From Lumbricus terrestris (lineage: Eukaryota; Annelida; Clitellata; Crassiclitellata; Lumbricidae): a stretch of 64,000 bases of DNA. Shown piece by piece: positions 11,783-45,859 of this stretch. A model generated the notes under the pieces. That model ran no database searches. It worked only from the letters and a program-made list of their open reading frames with translations, and was not told the DNA's origin. Positions within the stretch are counted from its first letter, which is position 1. Every line of letters starts with the position of its first letter. The DNA lies in the NCBI GenBank assembly GCA_949752735.1, contig OX457036.1, positions 12,370,607 to 12,434,606 on the forward strand. Direction: 5' to 3'. Made by a program: the position numbers and the translations under genes.

Positions 11783-14700
11783 TTACGCAAAACTCTGCAG
11801 TCCAGTGCCAACACAGAGAATCCCACTTGCCTTATCGTCCGGGAGACACTGTCCAAATCCTTGCAGAAGTAGACTCTCTTGCTTTATAGCTTCCTGAAAG
11901 TCGAGAAACGAGACTCGATGATCGCCGTCGATATCCTTCAGCAAAACAAACAAGATTCAAGTTGTCAATACGATATCATTAGATAAGTCATAAACCCAAC
12001 AAAGTTCTGATGATGATGATAATCAACGCAATGAAAATATTACTAAAAATATTATTTCTCTCTTCTTAACTTCCATCAGGTTTGTGTAGATGATGAGTCT
12101 TTACAACATTTATTTCTATCTCTTATACTGTTCAGATAAAAATCCCTTAGATTCATTTCAATTTTTATTTAAATTCATTATTTTGTTTATTTTTAAATAT
12201 TAATGTAAAAAAATTTTTTACTTACATCTGAAACATTTTTTTATATTCCCTATTTATCTTTTTTTCATACATTAATTTATATTTATTTTTCATTTGTTTT
12301 TATTTTCATTTTATTTTTATAGATTCATTATTTATCTATTGATTCTTTATATAATATAACAGGGTTTACGGTGGTTCAGGAGACTCGTGATCTGTGTGAG
12401 AACCACCACTTTTACAATGTTTTAAAAACCTATTTGCCCTAGCTTGGCCTTGAAGTTTATAAGTGTCTCCACCGACACTGTCTCTTCGCTCAGCTCGTTC
12501 CAGGCCTTCTCTGTTCTGCTGCTAAAAAATCTTTGCTTGATGGCACCCTTGGATTTTCTGAATATTTTATCTAATTATCTAATATCTAATTATATTTCTT
12601 TTTTATTTATATTTGAACACAATCCTTAGTTCCTTACCAATTTCTTAAGCGCCAGTTCGACTAGGTCTTTGATTCCCTCATCCGGATCCTCGTCAACTGA
12701 TTGCTTAACAACCGCTTTCTTCAGCAACCCGAACATCTCGTCTCTTGATATGTAACCATCGCTGTTGAAATCATAAACCTCGAAACAAACTGCAACAAAA
12801 GCAAATCCGCAATTGTCGTATTCATCTTCGATTTTACCTTAAATTATGAACCAAATCTAAATCAAACAAATTTTGATTAAATATCAAAAATAATATGCGA
12901 CTCAATTTAAGCCAAATCAATATAAATCTGTTAAACTCAAATTCTAATCTCTAATCATATTTGAGTAGATTAAGAATATTGCAAGTTAATAAAAGTCATT
13001 TACCTTACTTCATTTAATCTGCTCTAATCATATTGTCATGTTATGAAATCTAATCTAGAAGAAATGCCTTGGATTATCTGTTCCTGGAATGGCGCAATAA
13101 AAATTAGAATTAAATCACAGTAACTTTATGCAATGTAATGTAGTACAATGTGATCTAGTCTCATACAGTTGCTTCAGTTTTATCCACTTTAATGTATCAA
13201 ACAGATCTATCCGCACAATCTACTGTATAATTCTGAAATTCTGACGGTTCAACCATAAGAATCAAATGGTTGGGAGCGCCTCTGAGTAGGTTTCTTGAAG
13301 AGGCGCTATATAAATTCTCGAAATGAATGAATGAATGAATGTCTGTGCAAAATTACAAAAGGTTGATGACTGATGAAATTTGTAAAACATTAAGTAAAAA
13401 TGGTGCCCCGTACATTGAAGCAGCTATTTCATAAATTCTTAGACGATGCGAAACTTCTGTTCTTAAATAGGTGGCTAACATTTCACATGTTTGTAAAACG
13501 TAGGAAGACAGCTAAAATCTTCATCTTTTACAAAGAAACTAAGAAACTAACACTTCATTTGAACATTAGCTTGTAAAGCATAGGTAGACCGCTGCTGCCC
13601 TCTGCATATCAACCAACATTAACATGCTCTTAAAACATAGGAGAATCTTCATCCATTACAAAGAAACTAACATTTCATTGGGTTCTTAAACCATATGAAA
13701 ACTTCCGTTCTTTACTAGGAAACTAACATTTCGTATGTTCTTCTCGCGTTCCTCTGAGGAAAACCGAAAGCCCACGAACCCATTCCTCGAGATTGATATA
13801 GCTGTCGTTGTCCTTGTCAAATGCCTTGAACACTGAAACAAGAACAAACAGAATATTAAACTCTTTAATAATGAACACGCACGAATGATTGTTCCCAGGA
13901 TCAGTTTCTGGCTCTTTCTGTGCAAGTCTCAAACCGTCCTCTTTAACAGTGCTGGGATCGGGAGGACTTCTGAGCAGTCACATTGATGGTGCAATATGAA
14001 AATCCCTGCAATGAATGAATGAATGAATGAATGAATGAGTGAATGAATGAGTGATTGAGTGAATGATGAATGATTGAGTGAATGAATGATGAATGAATGA
14101 GTAAGTGAATGAATTAATGAATTAGTTGGCAATTATGACAAAGTCAGTGAGAATTATAATCAGAATAATAACTGCAAATTTATATAGCACCACTATGACA
14201 GCAAACAGAATTGCACTAGCCTAAGTGATGATGTTTAACCATTTTTTTGCCAAACAATGCACACCTGATAAACATAAACAACAGGTCTCGTCCTACGTCT
14301 GTGAATCAACAGCTTTTCCTATTTTCCTATTCTATTCGCTTACCCCGGTCCATTATGAGGTCGTCTGTCATGTCAAACTGATTATGAAGTACGTCGCGAA
14401 ACTTGACTCGATCCAATTTGTTTTTCATCTGCTGTTGCTTGAAAAGTGCAATGAGGCTCTCGACTTCAAATTTGTTGACTGTGAAAAAAAGCGTATTTCT
14501 CACATCTAACTCGATGCAGTATGTGAGAGAAAGCATCTTCAGAACTGATGCCATACATGTAAGATAATACATACGGTATGCATAGACACACAAATGCACA
14601 CAGACACACAAACACACACAAACATTCACAAGTTTACCAACACAATAAATAGACTACATTTCAACAGCCAGTATACTGCACACAGTGTATACTGTACAGT

Positions 14701-16419
14701 ACATGCATATACATTGTGTAACATTGTAATTTTAGCAATATATAGTTATCACTTAATTACATGCTACTTGAACCTGAGACTAAATTTAAGGGAAATTAAA
14801 CTGTAACCTCTCAGTCAATCAGAGATCGTATTTTCTGATACGTCAAGGGCGATGTATGTGGCGATTTATCCGGGTAAACAGCAGGGTAACTTTGAACTGA
14901 TTCGCATCGTTTCGATGTTTTTTTAGTCGCCATCCGTATAATGTCGACACCAAAGTCCCAGGCATAATCACCCAAAAGTTCGTCGAAATTTATATAACTT
15001 CAATCATAAAGATCTTCCTTAGAGCACATTTTATTTAGTCCAGGAGTTTTCTTTATCATTAAATTAATTCGTTTTTCGCTACGACAGTCGTCAACAAAAC
15101 AAACTGGAATGGCCAGGCGAGACCACCCCACAAAAGCCCACAACCAAATTCGCTTTCAATTAGCAGTGGCGGCGCCAGGATTTTCGTTTTGGGGGGGCTG
15201 GATTTTCAGGGAAAAATTTTCCGCCTGCCGCCAAAATTTCTGACAACCTTTTTTTTTTTTAAGTCATCGACCAAAATCTTAAGAAAATTTTCCATTTCCG
15301 CTGCCAAAATTTCTGACGACTTTTTTTTTTTAGTCATCGACCAAAATCTTCAGCCTTGCGCTTCATTTTTGGGGGGGGCTAAAGGGGGTAAATCGTCCAA
15401 ATATTTAATTTTTACATGGCGAAAAAAATAGATGGCCTTTTTTAGGGGGTTAGCCCCCCAGCCCCCCTTGCGCCGCTACTGTCAATTAGGCCTACGCAAT
15501 TTTCGTCGGCTTTGTATTGTATCCCTTCAAGGTAATTGGGTAGTTTAGCGTCCCAAATTATTTTGACCATTTCTTTGCAATAATAATCGAAAGACTTATA
15601 CAATAACACATATTTAATTGAGGAAATCATAAAATGTGTGCTTGAAAACCTCAAGGAAGTCCCAAACGAGGTAACTATCGCGTAGAAATGGAAGCTGGAT
15701 GAGGATTTCTTATGGCTAAAATGATGAAAAGAACGCTTCAAAGATGGAAGCTGGATCAAACTTTTGTAATAGTAGTTGAAATAGAAGCTGGATACAAGTT
15801 TTCATCGATCTGAAATAGAAGCTGGATTCACGAATAGCACGATAAAGAAGTGGAAGCTGGATGAATGTTTTTATAGATCTAAAAAATAGAAGCTGGATTT
15901 ATGAAAAGAACGATAAAGAAATGGAAGATGGATGAAGGTTCCAGTTTTGATAAAATAGAAGCTGGATTAACGAGAAATTCCAAGCCTCAGCAATAACCTG
16001 AATAATTTGGGACGCTAAACTACCCAATTACCCCCTTCAATATTAAGTGAAGAAAACTGCAGCTCAAACTATGGTGCTTTTAGCTAATCAGTTTCTCTGT
16101 GTTAGCAAGTTCATGAATGCATACAACTGTGCAAGTATGTTATTTTACTAAGAATATACTTTTGCAAGCTAACAACACGCATATAGTGCATAAAGTTATA
16201 AGCGCTGGTATATGACTTTCTGACATGAAGAATTCACGAAATTTACATTACATTTCAACCACTATACACAAAACTATAAAAGTCTGGGGCATCTCTAAAT
16301 TTTAGCATACGTAACTTTCAGACAGTATACTTACAGTGAGTGGTTTTTACGAGTTCCTCCGTTAATTTCTGCTGCTGCTTTTTCATACTGACATTTTTAT
16401 TCGCCCTATATTTCGACAT
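11783..16419 (-). CDS. EFCAB1 (CALAXIN): Calaxin / EF-hand calcium-binding domain protein 1
   Basis: Five coding exons: 16419-16335, 14478-14344, 13832-13728, 12789-12638 and 11935-11783. They are phase-consistent and total 630 nt (209 aa plus stop), close to vertebrate calaxin (about 211 aa). The N-terminus is [23 protein letters not shown]-hand loops lie at residues 79-90 ([12 protein letters not shown]), 115-126 ([12 protein letters not shown]) and 160-171 ([12 protein letters not shown]), and the family motif [13 protein letters not shown] precedes the third. Calaxin is a calcium sensor on axonemal outer dynein arms that tunes ciliary waveform. Four borders are GT-AG; one donor is the weaker GTTAGT after exon 3. 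Exon 5 can read straight to TAA after CLPDDKASG, but AAG|GCAAGT at about 11827 is a strong GC-AG donor, so the last ~15 residues may instead come from an unfound exon. SPAG1 lies just upstream on the same strand. Confidence 0.93.
13266..13345 (+). repeat. SINE-A/LINE-A 3' tail
   Basis: GGGAGCGCCTCTGAGTAG, TTCTTGAAGAGGCGCTATAT and a terminal (AATG)n run are present without a clear tRNA head. This is a 5'-truncated copy in a calaxin intron. Confidence 0.75.
13995..14130. repeat. (AATG)n microsatellite
   Basis: About 130 bp of (GAAT)n with GAGTGAAT interruptions, in the calaxin intron between exons 2 and 3. Confidence 0.85.
15164..15481. mobile_element. hAT-like MITE, CAGTGGCGGCG family, copy 1
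   Basis: Ends are CAGTGGCGGCGCCAGG and GCGCCGCTACTG, with a perfect 8-bp TSD TCAATTAG at 15156-15163 and 15482-15489. The interior repeats AAAATTTCTGACRAC, poly-T and AGTCATCGACCAAAAT. The same family occurs inverted at 58685-58948, and related copies occur at 25312-25567 and 38454-38693. It lies in calaxin intron 1. Confidence 0.85.
15531..16032. mobile_element. TIR element with internal GAAGCTGGAT repeats
   Basis: The terminal inverted repeats match perfectly over at least 31 bp (starting GGTAATTGGGTAGTTTAGCG). A perfect 8-bp TSD CCCTTCAA is at 15523-15530 and 16033-16040. Between the ends are about eight copies of the motif (G/T)(A/G)GAAGCTGGAT, spaced roughly 25-60 bp apart. Superfamily is uncertain: the 8-bp TSD and GG..CC ends fit P-like or Mutator-like elements. 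It sits 41 bp from the preceding MITE in calaxin intron 1. Confidence 0.82.
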
Positions 16420-16654
16420 ATTTACCAGTTTATTAATATGTTGATATTTTACTTTTAAAAGATGTTTTTGGATGCTGTTGTTATAGTTGTTGATCACGGA
16501 TCCAGCTTTGAATTCCTTCCGTTGCTAAGAAGTTGCTAAGTACCAGCACCGAGCAAATGTTGGAGCTAGATTCAACACTTCATGACGTAAATACGATGGC
16601 CACGCTGAATCACATTAACGATCTCTTACAAATTTTAACTCATATTTTTTTAAA

Positions 16655-17105
16655 ATATATTCAACAATCCGGCTGACAGACTACATCCGGTTACAGCATA
16701 AAGTCATCTTAATTATTATCAATCTCTGCTCTTTTCCGTTCTATCTTCTTAAATCCTTCCTCTACATAAGGTCACTCCTTACGTAGGCCTACAATACTCG
16801 ACCTAGGCCACATAATCTAACCCTTCTTAGAGTTGATTCTTCTGCCAAAATAGCTTTATTATGAGAATGCTACAAAACTTTGCATAAATGTTTTTAGTTC
16901 TTCTGTAACTAATGTACGTTTGCTGGTGGTATAATAAAGAATATTCTTACCTACCTACTTACTTAACTACTAACAAAACAGACAACCTGCAATGAAATGG
17001 TGCCAATATCAGCCTACGAAGCACGTCAGTCCTACAGAGGGCTTCGGGATTCGAACTTAGCTCCGCTGCTCTCCATGCCAGTGTGTTATCCAATGCGATA
17101 CTGTG
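16655..17105 (-). repeat. tRNA-derived SINE, family C, copy 2
   Basis: The minus-strand head carries TTGGATAACACACTGGCATGG and box B (AAGTTCGAATCCC). The 3' end at about 16655-16720 (CCGGATTGTTGAAT on the minus strand) matches copy 1 at 2390-3345. It lies between the calaxin start codon and the SPAG1 stop codon, so it may influence the calaxin promoter. Confidence 0.65.
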
Positions 17106-18183
17106 CCCCTTATTTTTTCTAACTTTTATGCCACTACGCTCTCAAGAGTCAAAGTACACTAATATTATTGTAGCCCTCTTCAAACCATAGGGCGATTATA
17201 AATATTATAACAAAGACCTTAATTGGAATTGATTCTTTACGTCTAACGGAATGCTGGCCCAGTTGGCATTCATGAATGCATCTTAGCCAGTGTCTAATCT
17301 AGTCCCCTTGGGGGGACGGGATTCTGGTTTCTGGAGGAGGGGAACCCTCCGTTTTGGGCGGTCGATCAGAGTCTCAGAAAAGCATTCCATTTTTGCTGGT
17401 GAAAAACTGAGGACTATTTTTAGTCTTTCGGTCAAAATCTCTGAAAAAAACACACTATTTTAGTCTCAGAAAAAACTGACAACTTTTTAGTCTTTCTTTC
17501 TGTTCTCCCTAAAAAATCCATAATTATGTCAACCATACCATTTTTATGTTTGTTTATGTATACTTGTATATAAGACCGGTCGATATTTCTGGGGATGGTG
17601 GAATTGTAACATAATTACTTTTTCTGGGGAAGCTGGCCCGGATTGACAAAAATAGTGTTGCTTGAACAGAAGCTGGATTGATACAGAGAATTCATGACTA
17701 AATAGGAGCTGGATTGACAAAAATAATTCTTGCTTAGTGATGAAAATTGTTTATAATGATAAATCGTTGAATTGATGATCACAATTTTGTGCACTCGCTG
17801 TTTTCTTAAATCGCTATTTTGAGATCGTGGTTTTGACGATCACTTTTTGTGATAGCTGTTTTTAACGCAAATCTCCTCCGAGACATATTCCTCCGACAAG
17901 GTTGGTTTATCTGTACAGCAGATATACTCAGCCATGCTGTCCATAACCATCATCTTGCAATTTAAAAAAAGTCTACATTCATCAGGTCAAGAACAGAACT
18001 CATACTGAGAGGAAAAATGCTTTTAGTTCAACAATCTGCCATTATGTTGGATTTTCACTCAGTTGGAGTTCATGTCTATACAGTCTATCAGCGGTGATAA
18101 AAAGCCTTCACCGTATTCAAACATTGTTCAGTAATGCGAAGGCAGTAAGCAGAAACCTCGTCATATACAAACCGTCGATAAAT

Positions 18184-18189
18184 TTTATT
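18184..18189 (-). terminator. Candidate polyadenylation signal for SPAG1
   Basis: AATAAA on the minus strand, about 310 bp beyond the SPAG1 stop codon. It is inferred from position only. Confidence 0.35.
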
Positions 18190-18393
18190 AGCTTTTATCA
18201 TAAGCAGCATTTAAAAATACACTTGTAGCTGTTAGTTCAAAGTTAAAATCTGCCATATGATAAAAAACAATAAAGCTGATTGACCAGGTAAGAAAATCGG
18301 TAACATCGTGTAGTCTGTGGAGTGGAAAGTGTATGGTGAACAAAAAAAGACAAGAATATCAAAAAGATCAAGTCTCTTGAGGGGTGATCTGTC

Positions 18394-18482
18394 TCAGAGT
18401 CAGCGCTAGCCATCAGGGTTTCCGTGCTAGCCATCGGGGTCTCCACGCTAGCCATCAGGATTTCCACACTAGCCAGCGGGGT
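18394..18482. repeat. 21-bp tandem repeat, about 4 copies, in the SPAG1 3' end
   Basis: Unit GCTAGCCATCAGGGTTTCC plus two bases, diverged between copies, starting 20 bp beyond the SPAG1 stop codon. It is probably inside the 3'UTR. Confidence 0.7.
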
Positions 18483-18501
18483 TCACGAACCATCATCATC
18501 A

Positions 18502-41389
<22,888 letters not shown>

Positions 41390-41479
41390 TGTCTGTAATA
41401 AAGACATTTTTAACAATCGGGATGGACAGAAAAAGTGCACAGAAGTTTATTCAAATATTAACTAGCTTGAGAGGCATCA

Positions 41480-41940
41480 TGGCATACGATACAATACCAT
41501 ACAATCACACTTAGTTATCGTCCTTCATACAGAGTTCAGAAATGCCCAAACCACGACCATAAACGCCTCAGACGAGAATCGAACCCATACTCACCGCGTT
41601 AGACCCACCGCTCTAACGACTTAGGGGTAAATACGCACACTGGATGCCCGTACTCCAAACAATATGGCTGCCAACGAATGCAATATAATTAGAGCGCAGC
41701 GACTATTTATCGCGTCAGTGTCGGTTAGGGCTCAGGTTAGGCGTCGTGAGGGTCGGTTAGGGTTAGTTTTAGGGTTAGTGCAGTCATTCTGCTGAGCGCT
41801 TTGCATGTTGCGATGCCGTCGATAGGATAGGTCGCAGCGCTCTAATTATATTGCATTCGTTGGCAGCCATATTGTTTGGAGTACGGGCATCCAGTGTGCG
41901 TGTTTACCGACTTAGGTATAGCACGATTACCATGGTCTAA
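41480..41940 (-). repeat. tRNA-like SINE (family D) split by a MITE
   Basis: The minus strand has CCTAAGTCG, then TTAGAGCGGTGGGTCTAACG and box B-like GGGTTCGATTCTCG. The element at 41626-41908 inserted in the box A region. The anticodon-like TCTAACG loop suggests tRNA-Val ancestry, tentatively. Confidence 0.5.
41626..41908. mobile_element. Fold-back MITE with GGTTAGGG core (Mutator/P-like)
   Basis: Inverted arms of about 75 bp are almost perfect (GGTAAATACGCACACTGG outward end; the arms include CAATATGGCTGCCAACGAAT). The TSD is GACTTAGG (8 bp; 9 bp CGACTTAGG if the terminal C is excluded). The loop contains CGTCGTGAGGGTCGGTTAGG, shared with 7979-8148. Confidence 0.85.
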
Positions 41941-42891
41941 TCCTAGACTTTTGGACAAACTTCAGGTGGCATTTAAACTCCTTCATTATGCCGTTTCATT
42001 ACCCTCATTAAGCCATTTCGTTAACACCCAGAGTTACTTGTCAGTTTCTGGCATCTAGCAGTAGACATAGATCCTATTAAAGTGAGACGCAATTCAAGGG
42101 CCAATAATCAATGCAATCGAAAATTCGCCTTGCCCAACCGGAACGAAAAGCGGTAACCATGGGAAAATGGCCTTCCAGAACATGCGGGTACGATCGTTGG
42201 CAGTCTGGGTCTTTCCTATCCCTAAGATGGTGCGATCTCACACGCTGTGACGTGTACTGGGTTCTCGATCAAGCAATTTATTCGTTTCTCATTTACCTTT
42301 GATTTTATAGTGATTATCTTTATATGTATCCGATATGTATTTCAGAAACAACTTAGAGACGATTTGTACGGCACGCAGCTCATATCAAGTCGTCCTTTTC
42401 GCTGCTTCCGTTTCATTCAGTGTTGCCACTGAGGTTTCTGAAATAAACCCAGATTTCCTTCCAAAAAACCCCAGAAAAACCCAGACTCTTCATAATAAGC
42501 TATTTTAGACCCTTTTGTTCAAATTAAGTTCGTTCTTCGCTTGTTCGCATGAGGGTTAACAAAATGTTCGTCAAAAGAGTCGAATAAAATGTAACTGCAA
42601 CTTTAAAAATATCAATTGTCAAAGTTGTCAGAGACTCGGGATCCATACTGACAATAAGTTTAATCGAAATATTCTTGTGCGCATGCGCAGCGGGTCGAGA
42701 GTACCGGAATTGTAGGCCTAAGCCCATAACACACGTGACTTAAGTTTACAAAGTTTTAAAGTTGTCCGAGGTTTCCAGCCAAATTTTCTGAATACACCAA
42801 CAATCCAGCGTTTCAACCACCTAGAATATTGATACTCTGCAACAACTTGGCTATTATACCACTAGAGGATTGACCTGACCTACAGTGTATA

Positions 42892-42961
42892 ACCACAGTA
42901 TAAATAACTTAAATTTTAATTTGTTAACATAAACTTTAATTTGTTATTTATACTGTGGTAT
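42892..42961. repeat. Perfect hairpin, 16-bp stem
   Basis: CCACAGTATAAATAAC (42894-) pairs with GTTATTTATACTGTGG around a roughly 35-base AT-rich loop containing two diverged TTAAATTTTAATTTGTTA-like halves. It lies just upstream of the LINE-B truncation point. Confidence 0.7.
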
Positions 42962-43006
42962 AACTGTATTTGCATGTTATAGATGTAATACGGCTTAACA
43001 ACGAGT

Positions 43007-44425
43007 GACCTGTCGATTTTCGCCCGATCTCTGTTACGTCCATTCTTTGCCGACTCTTGGAGAAGATCATAGCGCACCGTTTCTTTTATCCTTTTCTGAC
43101 GGATCCTTGCTCAAACCATCAATTCTCAGATCAGTATGCTTTCCGCCCCACCGGATCTACCACCGCAGCCCTTATATCACTGACTGAGGGTCTCCTGGAG
43201 CTTCTCAAAGACAACCTTTACGTTCACTTGATAGCTCTCGACTTCTCTAAAGCTTTTGATATGGTCAGACATGCGTATCTTGCGGAGCAATTGGCCGAAC
43301 TGCCCATTCCGGACTGTGTACACAACTGGATTGTGACCTTCCTCACAAACCGCAGACATGTAACAAAATACAATGGATTGGTCTCGGATGCAGCTGACAT
43401 CAACGCTAGCATTGTTCAAGGATCTGGTCTGGGTCCTTTGAACTTTCTAACGGCCATTTCGAAACTCAAAACAGTACGTCCCAGAAACCGCATGGCCAAA
43501 TACGCTGACGATATACTTACCTGTTGGTACCAGCCATCAACAGTGACACGATTAGGGAAGAACTAGATCATGTAACGGAGTGGGCCAAACGCTGCAACTT
43601 GACTCTCAATCAAAGAAAGACTCAGGAGATGGTTGTTCACCGTCCGGGACGAGGAATGCTACAGTTCGGTCCAGCAGAGATTCCGGGTCTTATTCGGGTC
43701 CAAAGTATGACGATTTTAGGGGTTGTCGTGACTGAAAACCTAGGGTTTGAAGCCCATATCAGGCGAATATGCATCCAGGCAAGACAGTCGCTTTATGCCT
43801 TGCGAATCATGACTGCACACGGCCTCAAGGGACCAAGCCTGCATGACGTTTGTAGGATGACCACAGTGGCACGCATGTTATATGCGGCCCCGGCATGGTG
43901 GGGCTTTGCAGGGCAACAGGAACGCGGCAGACTGCAGGCCATATTGGACCGTTTGATCCGAATGAACTACCTTCCTGAGGACAATCCTACATTCGAGGCT
44001 CTGTGTAGCACGGCGGACGGGAGGCTCTTCGCTGCCCTCCTACTTAATCCAGGACATGTATTGAACCCACTCCTCCCACCATTGAGGCCCCAGCCTTATT
44101 CCATGAGGCCAAGACTACATGACCGAATCATTCCTAGGGCGGACAACCTAACGAGGAAATCATTTATAACAAGGATGCTTTATCGTATTTAAATATAATA
44201 CCATATAAACCAAAGTGTAGAATACATTGTTCGTCATTAAAAGAACTTCTTTTTAAAATTTATATTGGATTTGGACTTAGGATTTTATGCTATTCTAACA
44301 CATTGACATTTGACTTTGACATTTATCTCGTGCATAAATTATGTACGTTTGTTTATTATACTTTGTATGTACACCAAAATGCGGATAGCAATTGGTATAT
44401 TAAAGAATATTCTTATCTTATCTTA
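43007..44425 (+). pseudogene. LINE-B: 5'-truncated non-LTR retrotransposon with reverse transcriptase
   Basis: RT blocks in order: PVDFRPISVTSILCRLLEK, YAFRPTGSTTAAL, LIALDFSKAFDMV (motif A, catalytic Asp), SIVQGSGLGPLNFL (motif B) and KYADD (motif C). One frameshift near 43511, right after YADD, moves the reading to a second frame. That frame is open to a stop at 44192 and includes LDHVTEWAKRCNLTLNQRKT. The endonuclease domain is absent. The 3'UTR ends with ATTATGTACGTTTGTTTATT and a TATCTTA repeat, shared with 39575-39675. It is a dead copy, since it is truncated and frameshifted. Confidence 0.92.
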
Positions 44426-44920
44426 TTATGAAATGTCAAAATGGTTAATTTCTGTGCAAAACTATTCCTCAGGTTATAAATTATTTATGAATTGACAACG
44501 TGAGATCTTGACTGTGGAGATTAAAATTAAAATTAGGGTAAAAATTATGTATCTCAACCATTTTACGTTGAATTTCACAGAATATTCATGTGTTGTAAGT
44601 GCAAAATGTCAACTCACCAAAATAAACCCAGATTTTGCCCAAAAAAACCAGAAACCCAGACGAAGGCCAAAACCCCAGATCTAGTGGAAAAAACCCAGCT
44701 GTGGCATCACTGGTTTCATTACCTCAAGTTTTCTCGAACATTTATTTTATAGCGCTGCTATTTTTGCACGCATGGCTAAGTCTTACGATTGCCCAATGCA
44801 GAAAAACTATAGCATAGATAATTTGTTCGGTTTGCTCTGAATCAACAGGTTAGCCTGTTGTAATAGTTTGATCTTCCATGATCTTCTAGCCTTTTTGTGG
44901 TGAGCCAGTTTCTGGAGGAG

Positions 44921-45082
44921 GCATGGGCGGAGTTTATCGGGGGCTAGGGGGCTAATAGGCCTAATTACCCCCAAGAAGACCCAGATTCATTTTTTGCCGT
45001 GTAAATTGTACCTTTTCCCGCGCTTAGCCCCCCCAAGAAGTTATTAGCTCCTCCAAGAATGGAAACCAAACTCCGCCCATGC
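44921..45082. mobile_element. MITE with GCATGGGCGGAGTTT inverted ends
   Basis: 15-bp perfect terminal inverted repeats (GCATGGGCGGAGTTT / AAACTCCGCCCATGC) bound a 162-bp element with CCCCC/GGGGG-rich interior. No TSD could be recognised. Confidence 0.6.
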
Positions 45083-45374
45083 TCAAAGTCAGAGTCAGAG
45101 TCAGATACTCGACCTCGACCCGGACCATCATGGACTAGGCCTACTCTTACGGACAACCCTTTTGACTCAACGCATTTGATCCTGATCCTATGGTAACTCG
45201 ACCCGGACCACCACGGACTACTCTCACGGACAACCCTCCTAACTCAACGCAGCGCTCGTGAATAAGCCGGTGCCCCGCGCTTGGCTTTCCAGTGGCGCTT
45301 TAGAAATTAGGAGATTAGGCCCTACGATTACGATTACGATACTCAGACTCAGACTCAAAATACGGTGGATTCGA

Positions 45375-45410
45375 GTGCGCTGTATAAATATCCGAATGAA
45401 TGAATGAATA
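45375..45410 (+). repeat. LINE-A/SINE-A 3' tail fragment
   Basis: GCGCTGTATAAATATCCG followed by (AATG)n. Confidence 0.5.
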
Positions 45411-45859
45411 GGGCCTATAGGCTACAGCTCAAGGAAAAATACGCCCTGAAGGGAAAATGTTGCTATAAGCTAGAACTGGGTTGACTGCAGCATTGCCTGG
45501 AAAATCGGTTTGAGAGTTGTCTATAGATGTATACGTAGGGCCTACCTATGTACGTAGGCCTACATTGTAGGCCTACATATCAAACTATAAAGTTTTTCAG
45601 TTTTTCATGTTATTCATGTGCTTTAAGTTTATAACCTGACGTTGCTGCTATAGATCAACGCTGCATGGCTTCGTAATCGTCATCTCCAAATTTTTAAAGC
45701 GCGCCATTAGAAAGCCAACGGCAGGGCAACAGCTTATTCACGAGCGCTTCTTATCGCAGTCGCATAATTAGCTAGGGCTATTGTGAGTAGTGAGCATGCA
45801 GGGGCGGATCCAGGGGGGCCAATCCGGCCATCACCCATTTCAAAAGTGCATAGGACGTG

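Larger units (their letters stand above)
41390..42417. other. SPAG1 5' region and upstream repeats
   Basis: The acceptor ending TTATTACAG lies at about 41393-41401 on the minus strand, so the SPAG1 5'UTR exon and promoter lie to the right, but I could not place them. A tRNA-like SINE (about 41480-41940) interrupted by a MITE occupies much of the stretch. No other gene is visible. Confidence 0.45.
42418..44712. mobile_element. hAT-like element hosting a LINE
   Basis: Ends are CAGTGTTGCCACTG and CTGTGGCATCACTG, with a perfect TSD GTTTCATT at 42410-42417 and 44713-44720. Subterminal sequence on both sides carries AAATAAACCCAGATTT and AACCCAGAC-type repeats. No hAT transposase is visible. LINE-B (43007-44425) is nested inside, so the original element was near 0.9 kb. 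Confidence 0.85.
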
